A stretch of DNA of 64,000 bases, from positions 1,863,148 through 1,927,147 of the forward strand of contig NW_003101682.1 of the NCBI RefSeq assembly GCF_000003855.2. Direction: 5' to 3'. This DNA comes from Blastomyces gilchristii SLH14081. Lineage: Eukaryota > Ascomycota > Eurotiomycetes > Onygenales > Ajellomycetaceae. Each line of letters starts with the position of its first letter. The stretch's first letter is position 1. Made by a program: the position numbers and the translations under genes. The notes beneath the pieces were generated by a model. It was given only the letters and a program-made list of their open reading frames with translations. It had not been told where the DNA came from and did no database searches. This document shows, piece by piece, positions 23,158-35,899 of this stretch.

Positions 23158-26100
23158 CTTCTTCTCTTGCATACACTGTGAACTGTTCATCTCAGTAGAA
23201 ACTCATCATCTTGTAGACTAGAGCTTGTAAATAACAGTGTTAATATGTTTATTATAATCAGGTTCTTAGCAAAGACTGCATTATTCTGACTTATCAGAAT
23301 TTATAATATGAAAGTTATGTCTCAGCTTCTACAGATGTCTTATCTGTCTGAATGATTTCTAAGTGAACTCATTCATCTTGTCAGAATATTCTTGTCACTG
23401 AATCTTAAATCAGAGCTTATAATCTCACTTCTCTGAGTCAATAATCTCTTTAATCTGATATTCTCTTTCACTCTCTAGTACTTCATGAATAGAGTGATGA
23501 GTCACAGAGTTCTCTTCTGAGAATTTCTTATATTCACAGAGTAAAGAGACATAAAAAATATTGTATATCTATAACTCAGATAACAGTTTCAATCTATAGA
23601 ACTATGAGCTAACTTTCTTCACAATCTTGTAAAACTCTGTTTATAAGAGATTCAGCTTCTTACTAGATCTCTGTATAATAATAATTTCTAAACTCAGTCA
23701 GACTCTATTATCTTTCTTGAAACTCTTTATAATATGCTTGAAGTCATAGTATCTCTTCTGATACTCTTAGATCTTTCTCAAGAATTCACAGGCTTTCTCT
23801 CAGATCTTCTGAATTCTCTCAGTCTATTCACAGATATTATCATACTCTATAGTGTACTCTCACAGATTCATCAAGATTATTCACAGATAAGTCTCAGTGA
23901 GTATCTCAAAAAGAGTTTTATCTGTGCTGACATACTTTGAGTTGTTATACATGAACTTTATAAGTGATAATCAATATACTCAGTTATTCTGATTATAATT
24001 AACAAAGCACTGCAGATACTATTTTAATATACTTATCAGATATTCTGTCTAATCATCTGTCTGTTGATGAAAAGCTGTACTTAAATCTTGTGAGATCTTC
24101 AGTATAGTTATCAGATCAGATCAGAACTCTTCTGTAAAGATTGATTCTCTGTCTGAGATAATGTTTACAGACAACTCATACAATCAGATTATATTACAGA
24201 TAAAGATATGAGTCAAATTCTTTAACTTCAAGTTCTTGTGAGTGAATATAAAGTGTGTTATCTTGATAAAGCAATTCACTATCATCAGCACACTGTCAAA
24301 GCAGGCATCATATATGTTCTTGCTTTCAGAGAGGTTTATAAGAGTATTTATTCTTAGCTATTCTCAAGATTTCTGCAGAATGAGTAGAGAAGTAAGTTCT
24401 TTATATAATCTGAACTGCACTACTCATAAATCCTGATAAACAGTATAAGAATTCACTATCTTCTTCACAAGTTCTCACATCTTCAGTCAGAAGTATTTTC
24501 TTATAAGCAACTCATGAGTTCTAGTGTCTGTAAAATGACCTGCTAGAGAAGAGTCATGATGTCTTTTAATAAGTTCTATACATAGAAACTTATTCACAGA
24601 CACATAAATTCAGCTCTCTCTTTACAAGAGATTATTTAAGTCTCTTCAATTCTTTATTTCTGCAGAATTGATCTCTCTTATGAGCAGTTTCTGAATATAC
24701 TGAGTATATTCATTCTTTAATTATAGTTCAGACAATCTGATCAGAAGATTTTATAAAGACTTATACTCTATTTTCTCTTATATCAGGTCTTCTGCAGTGC
24801 TTCTTAAAGTCTGTAAACTCTTCAGATTATAGATACTCTCTTCAAGAATTGTTACAGAGATTTTCAGAGTGTTAACTCTCAGTGTTGTAGAGAGTAGTTA
24901 TACAGATTTCTTTTCTTTCTTCTCTCTCTTCTCTTATAAGGAATTGAGAGACTCTTCAGTCAATCTCTTTATAACACTCAGTCTGAGCATCTTATAAAGC
25001 TTTTCTATCTTCTCTAGTCTCTCTATATCTGTTATTCTAGTCTTCTTAACATAGTCTGATCTGTGAGAGAGTCTGTCTGCTGAGTTCTTAGTTCTCTTAA
25101 TATATTCTATCTTGAATCAGAACTCACTCAGTCTCTGAGTTCAGTAAATCTATCACTGTGAGAGTTTCTTGATTGAAGTAAACTATTATAAGCTATTATA
25201 ATCAGTTCTAATAGTAATCACTGTTACAAGACTCTTAAAGTAGTGATATCAGTGATAGAAGAATTTCACTATTATGAGAAGCTTCTGATCATGAATGTTA
25301 TAGTTAATCTCTGTGAATTATATCTTCTATAAGAAAAAGATCACTGAAACTCAGTTCTCATTTAACTGTAGTTATAAGACTATTTCTGAAATTATAAAGA
25401 AGAAGACATCTGTCTTCAATCTGATTAAGAGCACAGAATCAAAGTGAAACAGTATTACTGTATTTATAAATATCTGTTTCAATCTTGTAAAGATCTTATA
25501 AGCTTCTGAGATAAGAAAGTTCTTACAGTTCTCTCTTCTCAACAATCTTTTCATTCTTTATTTATGAAATGACTTCTTCTTATTTTCACTCTTCAACATG
25601 TCTGTAAGAGCTAAGAAGATTCTTATAAATATAAAGATAAACTGTCTATAGAAATTCACAAAGCTCAGAAAGATCTGAATCTCATAAATACTAGTTAACT
25701 TTAGTTATAATAGAATAGTCTTAACTTACAAAGATTTCATCTGAATATCATCTGTGATAATTACATATTCTAGAAAATTAATCTGATAAGTACTGAAGTT
25801 ATACTTTATAAGCTTAATATATAGTTCTGTCTTATCTAAGATCTTTAATACACTTTGTACATGCTCAGTATGTTCTTTCTTCTTTGCAGAGTACATCATC
25901 ACATTATTCAGATATATTATTATAAAGACATTCAGATATATATGAAGTATTTTATTAATGAAAGACTGAAATGCTACAGAAATATTAGTCAGATCAAAAG
26001 ACATCACTAGATATTTAAACAATTTCAGTGCAGTTCTAAAGACAGTCTTTTATTCATTCTCAGACTGTATTCACAGCTATGTATATATATTAATCACATT

Positions 26101-28143
26101 CAGTTATATGAATATAATAGCTCTTATGAGACAGTTAATCATATTCTTAATCAGAGATAGAGAATAGTAACTCTTTATTATCTTAAAGTTCAGATTGCAG
26201 TAGTCTACATATAATCTGAGATCTCTATTCTTCTTCTTTATAAATATCACAGAGACTCTCACAGAGGTCTGTGAAGATTAAATAAAGTCATTCTTCAGAT
26301 TCTTCTTTACATAGATCTGTAAGATTTCTGTCTCATAATAAGAGAGTTTATAGATTGATTCTTAGAAGAGTTTCTGTTCTTCTATTAAATCTATTATCAG
26401 ATTCTTCTTACAGTGAGAGAGAAGCTCAGCTGCCTTTACTGAGTTGAATATCTCTGTGAGATCTTGATATTTCTCTGATATCTGAAGCTCAGTTTTCATA
26501 ACTGTGAGATTCTTAGATACTTACAAAGTTATTATATAGATAAGCTTGTCTTCTCTAATCAACTCTACAGTATTAACTGATTCTATCTCTATAAGTGAGT
26601 CTGTCAACACTGATTAGAAGTATAAACCTGACTTGTGAACAGCTATATACAGATTGTGTCTTTAAAGTTATATAAGTCTTAAGTATATATTATCTGTGAT
26701 GTCTGTGATGATTACAGTTTCTGTAAATCTTCTTCAGATTTCAGAGAGATCTTGTAATTCAAAGATAATTCTTACAAGTCTCTCAGCTCTCAGATCTGAG
26801 TTCTCACATCCTGCTTATTATAAGAACATATTCTCAGTTTTCATCTTTCAGCTTATTTACTTCACAAGCTTTAGAGACACTACAGTGACCTGAGCTTCTG
26901 AGTTCATCAATACTTCTTATGCTTGTGAGACAGTAGTACTGCAGTGTGATCTCTCTTTATAAGCAAGTATTTTCATTGAGAGAGTAACAGATTCAGATAT
27001 CAGCTTTAAGACTCTTAAGAAGACTGTTACTGACTCTATCTATAACTTCTCAAATTTCTATTTTGATTTGTCTGAACAGTTTACACAGAGATATTCTGAT
27101 TTAAAACAGATAAAGTAGAGTCTTTTTTTCTTGATCTCTCTATTATATACTCTGTTTATAAGAGCTTATAAAGCTCTCTCTCTCTACTCAGTAGTCAGAT
27201 GCAAATCTCTCTATATCTTATCATCTTTTTCTAATAAATCTGTTCTCTGTTATTCTGACTCTCACAGAGCTGATCAGTGATCTGCTCTCTATAAGTCTAT
27301 AACTCTCACAGTAATCTGTAAGTAATGAATAAGAGTTATCAGTTTCTTCAGAGTCAAGAACTTAAAGTCTTACTCAATGAGCTTGTTCTGTATATCTTTA
27401 TTCAGTCTCTTTATAAATATCATTATTCAGATCTTGTTTCAGAACTCTGTTTTCACAGATCTCAATTTACATCATAATTTTATAAAGCACTGTAAGTAGT
27501 CTTTATCAGATTTCTCATCTCTTTTTCTAATATTAGTGATCACAGCTCAGATGTTCTCTATTCAACTTACAGAGTCTCTTAACTTATTCTCTAGATAGGT
27601 CTTGAGAACAGATTAGCAGAATCTCTTATAATCATTCTCTAGATAATTCAGTCAGTTCTTGACTTCAGTGTAATAGAGGCCTGTTATTATATAGATGATA
27701 GCTTCTTCATCTTTTATATTACACAGTCAGGCTTATAAGTCAATTTTAAATATAAACTTGCAAAAGCTTTTATAGATTGTGATTTAATAAGTAGTCTTAA
27801 GTGATTGCAGCTTAAGAAAGTTTCTTTTCAGTTTATAAATATCTCTGAAGATCATGTCTAGAGACTCAGTTCAAGAGTGTTTACAGATAGTAAGTATTTC
27901 TTGTAGAAAAATAGCTTGATTTCACAGAAGATGCTCAAGAATGTTCTTCACTAAGATTAGTTCATTCATGAGTTTGAAGAGTTTCTCTGTCATAGATACA
28001 GAGAGTGATATCTCATAAGTGATTGATAAGTTCTCTGAGACTTCTTTTATAAGAGCTATTTATAATTCAGATAACTGCTTCTGAGTGTCTGCAGTAGAGT
28101 TCACAGAGATTAAAGCATGTAAGTTTCTAGTTCTTTCAGTTAT
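23158..28143 (-). pseudogene. GypA-3 gag-pol remnant
   Basis: The gag start would be at 28143, but ATG is ATA. RT is clearest at 26022-25726 (FKYLVMSFDLTNISVAFQSF; catalytic box IYLNNVMMYS, both Asp now Asn; then ELYIKLIKYNFSTYQINFLEY). RNase H is at 25554-25372 (AYKIFTRLKQIFINTVILFHF), with the following TDAS-like segment degraded. Integrase covers roughly 24880-23700 and the chromodomain-like tail about 23510-23290. Plus-strand ORFs at 23734, 24242 and 26696 are antisense shadows. The reading was checked against the parallel copies in GypA-4 and GypA-5. Confidence 0.87.
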
Positions 28144-28175
28144 AACAGACAGTTGCTGACTGACTGAGCTTGAAA

Positions 28176-28433
28176 TGTAAGAATAAGTGCTTATAGATAA
28201 TTATTCAGGTGTTTGCAGCTTGATATGATATATACTATTAACTACTAGTAGTACTCACAGTAGAAAGATAAAATGTAGAGATCAAATGTATAATAGCATT
28301 CAAGCTGAGTTGTGAATAGTATTTATGAACTCTAGTCTATATAGTTGTGTGTAGCCAAGGGCTGCTAGCCCTATTAGTTACACGAGAGATAGGAATAGAG
28401 GTAAAGAATCCGCGAGGAGCGGGATTTCTTACG
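28176..28433 (-). repeat. GypA-3 5' LTR (258 bp)
   Basis: The outer right edge keeps CACGAG, CCGCGAGGAGCGGG. The inner left edge reads GTGCTTATAGATAATTATTC with no CpG. The last base is G (TTACG) where other copies have A. Confidence 0.92.
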
Positions 28434-29046
28434 GAAGATCTTAGATGAGATAGAACTGTATATTAAGCTTATAAAGTACAACTTCAGTACTCATCAGATT
28501 AATTTTCTAGAATATATAATCACTGTAGATAATATTTAGATAAAATCTTTATAAATTAAGACTATTCTATTATAATCAGAGTTAACTAGTATTTAGAAGA
28601 TTCAGATCTTTCTGAGCTTTGTGAATTTCTATAAACAGTTTATCTTTGTATTTATAAGAATCTTCTTAATTCTTACAGATATACTGAAGAGTAAAAATAA
28701 GAAAAAGTCATTCTGTAAATGAAGAATGAAAAGATTGTTAAGAAGAAAGAACTGTGAGAACTTTCTTATCTCAGAAGCTCATGAAGTCTTTACAAGATTA
28801 AAACAGATATTTACAGATACAGTGATACTGTTTCACTTTGATTTCTTACTCTTAATTAGATTGAAGATAGATATCTTCTTCTTTATAATTTCAGAAATAA
28901 TCTCATAACTACAGTTAAATAAGAACTGAGTTTTAGTAATCTTTTTCTCACAGAAGATGCAATCTGCAGAGATCAACTATGACATTTATAATCAGAAGCT
29001 TCTCATAATAGTGAAATTCTTTCATCACTGATATCACTACTTTGAG
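28434..29046 (+). pseudogene. GypA-2 RT/RNase H, middle fragment
   Basis: It resumes the frame broken at 13393: KILDEIELYIKLIKYNFSTH, then the 60-codon open stretch at 28726-28908 (MKRLLRRKNCENFLIS, TRLKQIFTDTVILFHF). This is the start of RNase H, with the 'LKQ.f..A.iL.HF' motif. It ends KFFHHWYHYFE, with Trp as TGA, exactly at the GypA-4 duplication TTGAG (29042-29046). Confidence 0.87.
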
Positions 29047-29304
29047 TGTAAGAATAAGTGCTCGCAGGCAATTATTCGGGTGTTTGCAGCTTGGCGTGAT
29101 ATATACTGTTAACTACTAGAAGTATTCACAGTAGAAAGATAAAATGTAGAGATTAAATGTATAATAGTATTTAAGCTGAGTTGTGAATAGTATTTGCAAA
29201 CTTCAGTCTATATAGTTATATGTAGTCAAGAGCTGCTAACTCTATTAATTACATAAGAGATAGAAATAGGAATAAAGAATTCATGAGAAGTAAAATTTCT
29301 TATA
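29047..29304 (-). repeat. GypA-4 3' LTR (258 bp)
   Basis: The outer left edge keeps three CpG (GCTCGCAGG, ATTCGGG, TTGGCGTG). The inner right edge (TTCATGAGAAGTAAAATTTC) has none. Confidence 0.92.
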
Positions 29305-31440
29305 TATTCTCTTCTCTCTAAGACTTTATCTGTGAAGCCTTTCACTAAGTCACTTCATAGAATCAGCTCAGCACTGCAGTGATACTCACTAAAAACTCTT
29401 CATATCTATAAAAAAATCTCAGTGAGGAAAAATCCCTTGTTATTATAAAGAGAAAAGAGTCTGTCACTCAGTTTCTTAATTTATAAGATTCTTTATAGTC
29501 TACAGATTCTTCTCTGACTATCACATAGATTTATCTTATATCTTTCATACAGAAGAGTTTCAGTTGACTCTTAATCATTTTTATAAGATTCTTATATAAT
29601 CATTACACAGATTTATCTCACAGATGAATTACTCTCTGTAAGATTATCTCTATTAAAGAGAAATATTTATAAGTTAATCTTTCACTCATTCTTATAAATC
29701 ATTGTTCTTTAATACTGCAGAATTGTGAGAAATTTTTCATTCTTTTATTAACTCTGTAGAATTGTAGAATCAAGATATCTATAGTCTGTAATCACTCTTT
29801 ATAGTTATATAGAAAGATTCAGATCTGTAATTCATAATCACTCTTTATTTACTAGAGTAATCTGACTGTTTCACAGAATTACTTATAGTATAAGCAAATT
29901 TCTCTAGAGTAGTATAAATATTTCAGATCTATCTGTGAAATCTTATCTTCTTTTCTCTTTTTCTATAACAGCTCTTATTCTTATAAACTGTGAGTATTCT
30001 TATTCATCTGTGAAGTATTTTTATTCAGATGATAGAGAGAGAGTGTTTCTGACAATATTTATATATTAATTCAAGAACTTCTCAAGAATAAAAAAATTTT
30101 TAATTTCAATATCTTTATAAACAATGTCTGACTACTGCTGAGCTTCTTATAAGAGTTCTCATGACTTCTCTGATTACTTTTTACTGGCTGATAAAGCAGA
30201 AGTATCACTGTTTATAATAGTATCTTCACTCTTCTCAGCTCTATCACTGCATCTGATCTTCAGATCAGCAGTCAATTTCATGTCTTTCTCAAATCAGTCT
30301 CTGACTTTAAGCAGTGTAGTTCTACTCTTTGCTATAAGTCTCTCTGTAAGTAATTTCTTACAGATTCTAGCTAACAGTTCTTACAAAGCTTCTGATATTA
30401 TCAGTGTCTTCTGCAGCTCTGCAGGCTCATAATCACCCTCTTTTTATCTACACAATCTCTGACCAGGTATATATAAATATGCCTAGATTCTCTATCAATG
30501 ATTCTCACACTGTGATGTATTTTTTCAATCTCATTATCAATGAGAGATGAGTTCTCAGATACTCATAAAATCTGAGTAATTAAGATAATATAAATATTAT
30601 AAATTTATAATAGAAGTTAATCTGAACAGATAAGTTCTCTCTTCACATCTTAATTATTTTCAGGCTGAATACTTCAGTATAACTGAGAGAGCAGACATAG
30701 CTTTGTAAGAGATATCTGATCACATATATAGATAGTCAGTTCTCAAGATTCTGCTACAACTGTACATGCTCTGATGTTCAGCTTCTCTGAAGTCTGTGCA
30801 TTTCACCCCAGTGACTGAATGATTAATGCGGCCACCCGGTAGCGCCTTGATGTGGGAAACCAAGGCGCGTGGGTTCAAAACCCGCAGGGGATACATTAAA
30901 TCCGGAACTCAAGCACCTCAGGTTTCTAATAAATACAGAGGTGTACAAATCACTTCAATGAATCACTTTATGTTCCTGAGCTAGGAAGTTATTATCGCAT
31001 GTATCTAATTGTCACTTCTTTGTATTTTCCTATGTTCTTGTTATCTTGGCATGGTCTCAACACCTGTATTTCCTCCTGTATAACCAACACTTGACCTGTA
31101 TTTAACATCACGCAAGGACTCATTATAAGCTCTGCTTGCATATGAGTATAATGAAAGAATAATAATAATAATAATAATAATAATAAGTCTGTGCATTTCT
31201 GATAGTCTTTGTGTCAAATGCAACAATTATCTGTATCACAGATATAATACTCTCTGCTTCTTTGAAGAGAGAAATTAGTAGTTATAAGAGAGTTAAGTAT
31301 CACAGATATTGAGAATATAAGTGTGAATTTTCTTTATTTTTTCTTTATTAATCTCTAAATTGTGTTCACAGCTCTGTTTCTATTTTCTTATTTTTTAACT
31401 TTAATAAGAATATGATTTCTTCTTCTCTTTATATACATCA
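29305..31440 (-). pseudogene. GypA-4 post-pol region, interrupted by SINE-2
   Basis: Same layout as 13652-15364. The decayed extra ORF lies at about 30560-30220 on the minus strand, with DNEIEKIHHSVRIIDRESR-like text and a preserved IYLVRDCVD. The remainder is non-coding up to the purine tract beside the LTR. Confidence 0.6.
30805..31184 (+). mobile_element. SINE-2, tRNA-derived retroposon with (TAA)n tail
   Basis: Head at 30805-30893: A-box-like TGACTGAATGATTAATGC (30812 on), B box GGGTTCAAAACCC at 30871-30883. The body resembles SINE-1 in inverted orientation. The tail is TATAATGAAAGAATAATAA plus about nine TAA units. The 15-bp duplication AAGTCTGTGCATTTC is perfect (30790-30804 and 31185-31199). 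CpG-rich pieces such as GCGGCCACCCGG survive. The minus-strand ORF at 31041-31226 is chance. Confidence 0.92.
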
Positions 31441-34400
31441 TGAACTGTTCATCTCAGTAGAAACTCATTATCTTATAGACTAGAGTTTACAAATGATAGG
31501 ATTAATATCTTTATCATAATCAGATTCTTAGCAAAGATTACATTATTCTGACTTATCAGAATTCATAGTATAAAAGTTATGTCTTAGCTTTCACAGATGT
31601 CTTATCTGCTCAGATGATTCTTAAGTGAACTTATTCATCTTATCAGAATACTCTTATCACTGAATCTTAAATCAGAGTCTGTAATCTCACTTCTCTGAGT
31701 CAATAATTTCTTTGATCTGATATTCTCTTTTACTCTCTAGTGCTTTATAAACAGAGTGATGAGTCATAGAATTCTCTTCTAGAAATTCCTTATATTTACA
31801 GAGCAAAGAGACATGAAAAACATTATATATCTATAACTCAGATAACAGTTTCAATCTGTAGAACTATAAGCTAACTTTCTTCATAATCTTATAAGACTCT
31901 GTCTGTAAGAGATTCAGCTTCTTACTAGATCTTCATATAATAATATTTTCTAGACTCAGTCAGACTTTATTATCTTTCTTAAAACTCTTTATAATATACT
32001 TGAAGTTATAGTATCTCTTCTGATACTCTTAAGTCTGTCTCAAGAATTCACAGACTTTCTTCTGAATATTCTGAATTCTCTCAGCTCATTCACAGATATT
32101 ATCACACTCTATAGTATACTCTCACAGATCTATCAAGATTATCTGCAGATAAGTCTTAGTAAGTATCTTAAAGAGAGTTTTATCTATACTGATATGCTTT
32201 AAGTTGTTATACATGAACTCTGTAAGTGATAATCAATATACTCAGTTATTCTAATTGTAATTGATAAAGTATCACAGATACTGTTTTAATATACTTATCA
32301 GATATTCTATTTGATTATCTGTCTGTTGATAAAAAGCTATGCTTAGATCTTATAAGATCTTTAGTATAGTTATCAGATCAGACTAGAACTTCTCTGCAAA
32401 GATTGATTCTCTATCTGAGATAATATTCATAGATAATTCATGCAACTTAATCACATTATAGATGAAGATGTAAGTCAAATTCTTTAACTTCAAGTTCTTA
32501 TGAGTGAGTATAAAGTATGCTATCTTGATAAAGTAATTCACTATCATCAGTACACTGTCAAAGCAGGCATCATATATATTCTTACTTTTAGAGAGACTTA
32601 TAAGAGTATTTATTTCTAGCTGTTCTCAAGATTTCTGCAGAATAAATGAAGAAGTAAGTTCTTTATATAATCTGAACTGCACTATCTGTGAACTCTGATA
32701 AATAGTATAAGAATTCACTATCTTCTTTATAAGTTCTTATATCTTCAGTCAGAAGTATTTTCTTATAAGCAACTTATAAGTTCTAGTATCTGTAAAATAA
32801 CCTGCTAGAGAAGAGTTATAATATCTTTTAATAAGTTCTATACATAGAAACTTATTCATAGATATATAAATTCAGCTCTCTCTTTACAAGAGATTATTTA
32901 AGTCTCTTCAACTCTTTATTTCTGCAGAGTTGATCTCTATTATGAGCAGTTTCTGAATATACTGAGTATATTCATTCTTCAGTTGCAGTTCAGACAATCT
33001 GAATAGAAGATCTTATAAAGACTTATACTCTGTTTTCTCTTACATCAGATCTTTCACAGTACTTTTCAAAGTCTGTAAACTCTTCAAATTATAGATACTC
33101 TCTTCAAGAATTCTCACAGAGATTTTCAGAGTGTTGACTCTCAGTGTTATAGAAAGTAGTTATACAGGCTTCTTCTCTCTCTCTTCTCTCTTCTCTTATA
33201 GAGAATTGAGAGACTCTTTAGTCAATCTCTTTACAACACTCAGTTTAAGTATTCTGTGAAGCTTTTCTATCTTCTCTAGTCTCTCTATATCTGTTATTCT
33301 AGTCTTCTTAACATAGTCTGATCTGTGAGAGAGTTCATTCACTGAGTTCTTAGTTCTCTTGATATATTCTATCTTGAATCAAAACTCACTCAGTCTCTGA
33401 GCTTAGTAAATCTGTTATTATAAGAGTTTCTTAATTGAAGTAAACTATTATAAGCTATTATAATCAGTTCTAACAGTAATCACTGTTATAAGACTCTTGA
33501 AGTAGTAATATCAGTGACAGAAGAATTTCACTATTATAAGAAGCTTCTGATTATAAATATCATAGTTAATCTTCACAGATTACATCTTCTGTAAGAAAAA
33601 GATCACTGAAACTCAGTTCTTATTTAACTGTAGTTATAAGACTATTTCTGAAATTATAAAGAAGAAGATATCTGTCTTTAATCTGATTAAGAGTAAGAAA
33701 TCAAAGTGAAACAGTATCACTGTATTTATAAATATCTATTTCAATCTTGTAAAGATCTCATAAGCTTCTGAGATAAGAAAGTTCTCACAGCTCTCTCTTC
33801 TTAATAATCTTTTCATTCTCTATTTATAAGATGACTTCTTCTTATTTTCACCCTTCAGCATGTCTGTAAGAGTTAAGAAGATTCTTATAAATATAAAGAT
33901 AAATTATCTATAGAAATTCACAAAGCTCAGAAAGATCTGAATCTCATGAATACTAGTTAGCTTCAGTTATAATAGAATAGTCTTAACTTATGAAGATTTC
34001 ATCTGAATACTATCTGCAGTGATTATATATTCTAGAAAATTAATCTGATAGACACTGAAGTTATACTTTATAAGCTTAATATACAGTTCTGTCTTATCTA
34101 ATGTCTTCAACACACTTTATACATACTCAGTGTGTTCTTTCTTCTTTATGAAGTATATTATCACATTATTCAGATATATTATTATAAAGACATTCAGATA
34201 TATATAAAGTATTTTATTAATAAAAGACTGAAATACTGTGAGAATATTAGTCAAATTAAAAGACATTACTAGATATTCAAACAGTCTCAGTGCAGTTCTA
34301 AAGACAGTCTTTCATTCATTCTCAGACTATATTTACAGTTATATATATACATTGATCATATTCAGTTGTATAAATATGACAGCTCTTATAAGACAGTTGA

Positions 34401-35641
34401 TCACATTCTTAATCAGAGATAGAAGATAGTGACTCTTTATTATCTTAAAGTTCAGATTACAGTAGTCTATATATAATCTGAGATCTCTATTCTTCTTCTT
34501 TATGAATATCACAGAGACTTCTGCAGAGATCTATGAAGATCAGATGAAGTCATTCTTCAGATTCTTCTTTATATAGATTTGCAAGACCTCTGTCTTATAA
34601 TGAAAAAGCTTATAGATTAATCTTTAGAAGAGTTTCTACTCTTCTATCAAATCTATTATCAGATTCTTCTTATAGTGAGAAGAAAGCTCAGCTGTCTTTA
34701 CTGAGCTGAATATCTCTATAAGATCTTGATATTTCTCTGATATCTGAAGCTCAGTTTTCATAACTGTGAAGTTATCAGATATTTATAAAGTTATTATATA
34801 GATGAGCTTATCTTCTCTAATCAACTCTACAGTATCAACTGATTCTATCTCTGTAAGTAAGTCTGTCAACACTGATCAGAAGTATAAACCTGACTTACAG
34901 ATAAATATATACAGATTATGTCTTTAAAGTTATACAGGTCTTAAGTACATATCATCTGTGATATCTGTAATAATCACAGTTTTCACAAATCTTCTTCAGA
35001 TTTTGAAGAGATCTTACAATTCAAAGATAACTCTTATAAGTCTCTCAGCTCTCAGATCTAAGTTCTCATATTCTGCTTATTATAAGAGCAGATTCTCAGT
35101 TTTTATTACTCAGCTCATTTACTCTGTGAGCTTTAGAAACACTACAGTGATCTGAGATTCTGAGTTCATTAATACTTTTCATACTTACAGAGTAGTAGCA
35201 CTGCAGCACAGTCTCTTCTCATGAGTAAGTATTTTCATCAGAGAAGTAACAGATTCAGATATTAGCTTCAAGACTCTTAAGAAGACTGTTGCTGACTCTG
35301 TCTGCAATTTCTCAAATTTCTATTTTAATTTATTCAGATAGTTTATACAGAGATGTTCTGATTTAGAATAGATGAAGTAGAGACTCTTTTTCTTAATCTC
35401 TCTATTATACACTCTGTTCACAGAAGCTTATAAAGCTCTCTCTTTTTACTCAGCAGTCAGACACAAATCTCTCTATATCTTATTATCTTTTTCTGATAAA
35501 TCTGTTCTCTGTTGTTCTGACTCTTACAGAGTCAGTCAGTGATTCACTCTTCACAGATCTGTGACTCTCACAGTAATTTATAAGTAGTGAATAAGAGTCA
35601 TCAGTTTCTTCAGAGTTAAGAACTTAGAGTCTTACTCAATG
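31441..35641 (-). pseudogene. GypA-4 pol and C-terminal gag remnant
   Basis: Minus-strand copy of RT, RNase H, integrase and chromodomain. Landmarks by alignment with GypA-3: catalytic box at about 34170 (IYLNNV, both Asp lost), RNase H start at about 33800-33640, integrase 33000-32000, chromodomain-like part about 31790-31570. More stops than GypA-3, and no open frame over 65 codons in the sense direction. At 35637-35641 (CAATG) gag is cut by GypA-5 and continues at 42154. Confidence 0.85.
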
Positions 35642-35899
35642 TGTAAGAATAAGTGCTCACAGGTGATTATTCAGGTGTTTGCAGCTTGGCGTGATATGTA
35701 CTGTTAACTACTAGAAGTATTCATGATAGAAAGATAAAATGTAGAGGTCAAATGTATAATAGCATTTAAGCTGAGTTATGAATAGTATTCATGAACTTCA
35801 GTCTATATAGTTGTCTGTAGTCAAGGGCCGCTAGCTCTATTGATTATATGAGAGATAGAAATAGAGATAAAGAATCTGTAAGAAGTGAAATTTCTTACA
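35642..35899 (-). repeat. GypA-5 3' LTR (258 bp)
   Basis: The outer left edge keeps TTGGCGTG. The inner right edge reads AATCTGTAAGAAGTGAAATT with no CpG. Confidence 0.92.

Larger units (their letters stand above)
13394..28433 (-). mobile_element. GypA-3, complete family-A element on the minus strand, containing GypB
   Basis: The LTRs are 13394-13651 (3') and 28176-28433 (5'). The flanking target is AAAGA at left and GAAGA at right, one G-to-A difference. It sits in the RT gene of GypA-2. Removing GypB plus its duplication leaves about 7252 bp, matching GypA-4 within a few bases. Its gag-pol lies at 28143 down to about 23160, and its post-pol region at 15364 down to 13652. Confidence 0.92.
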
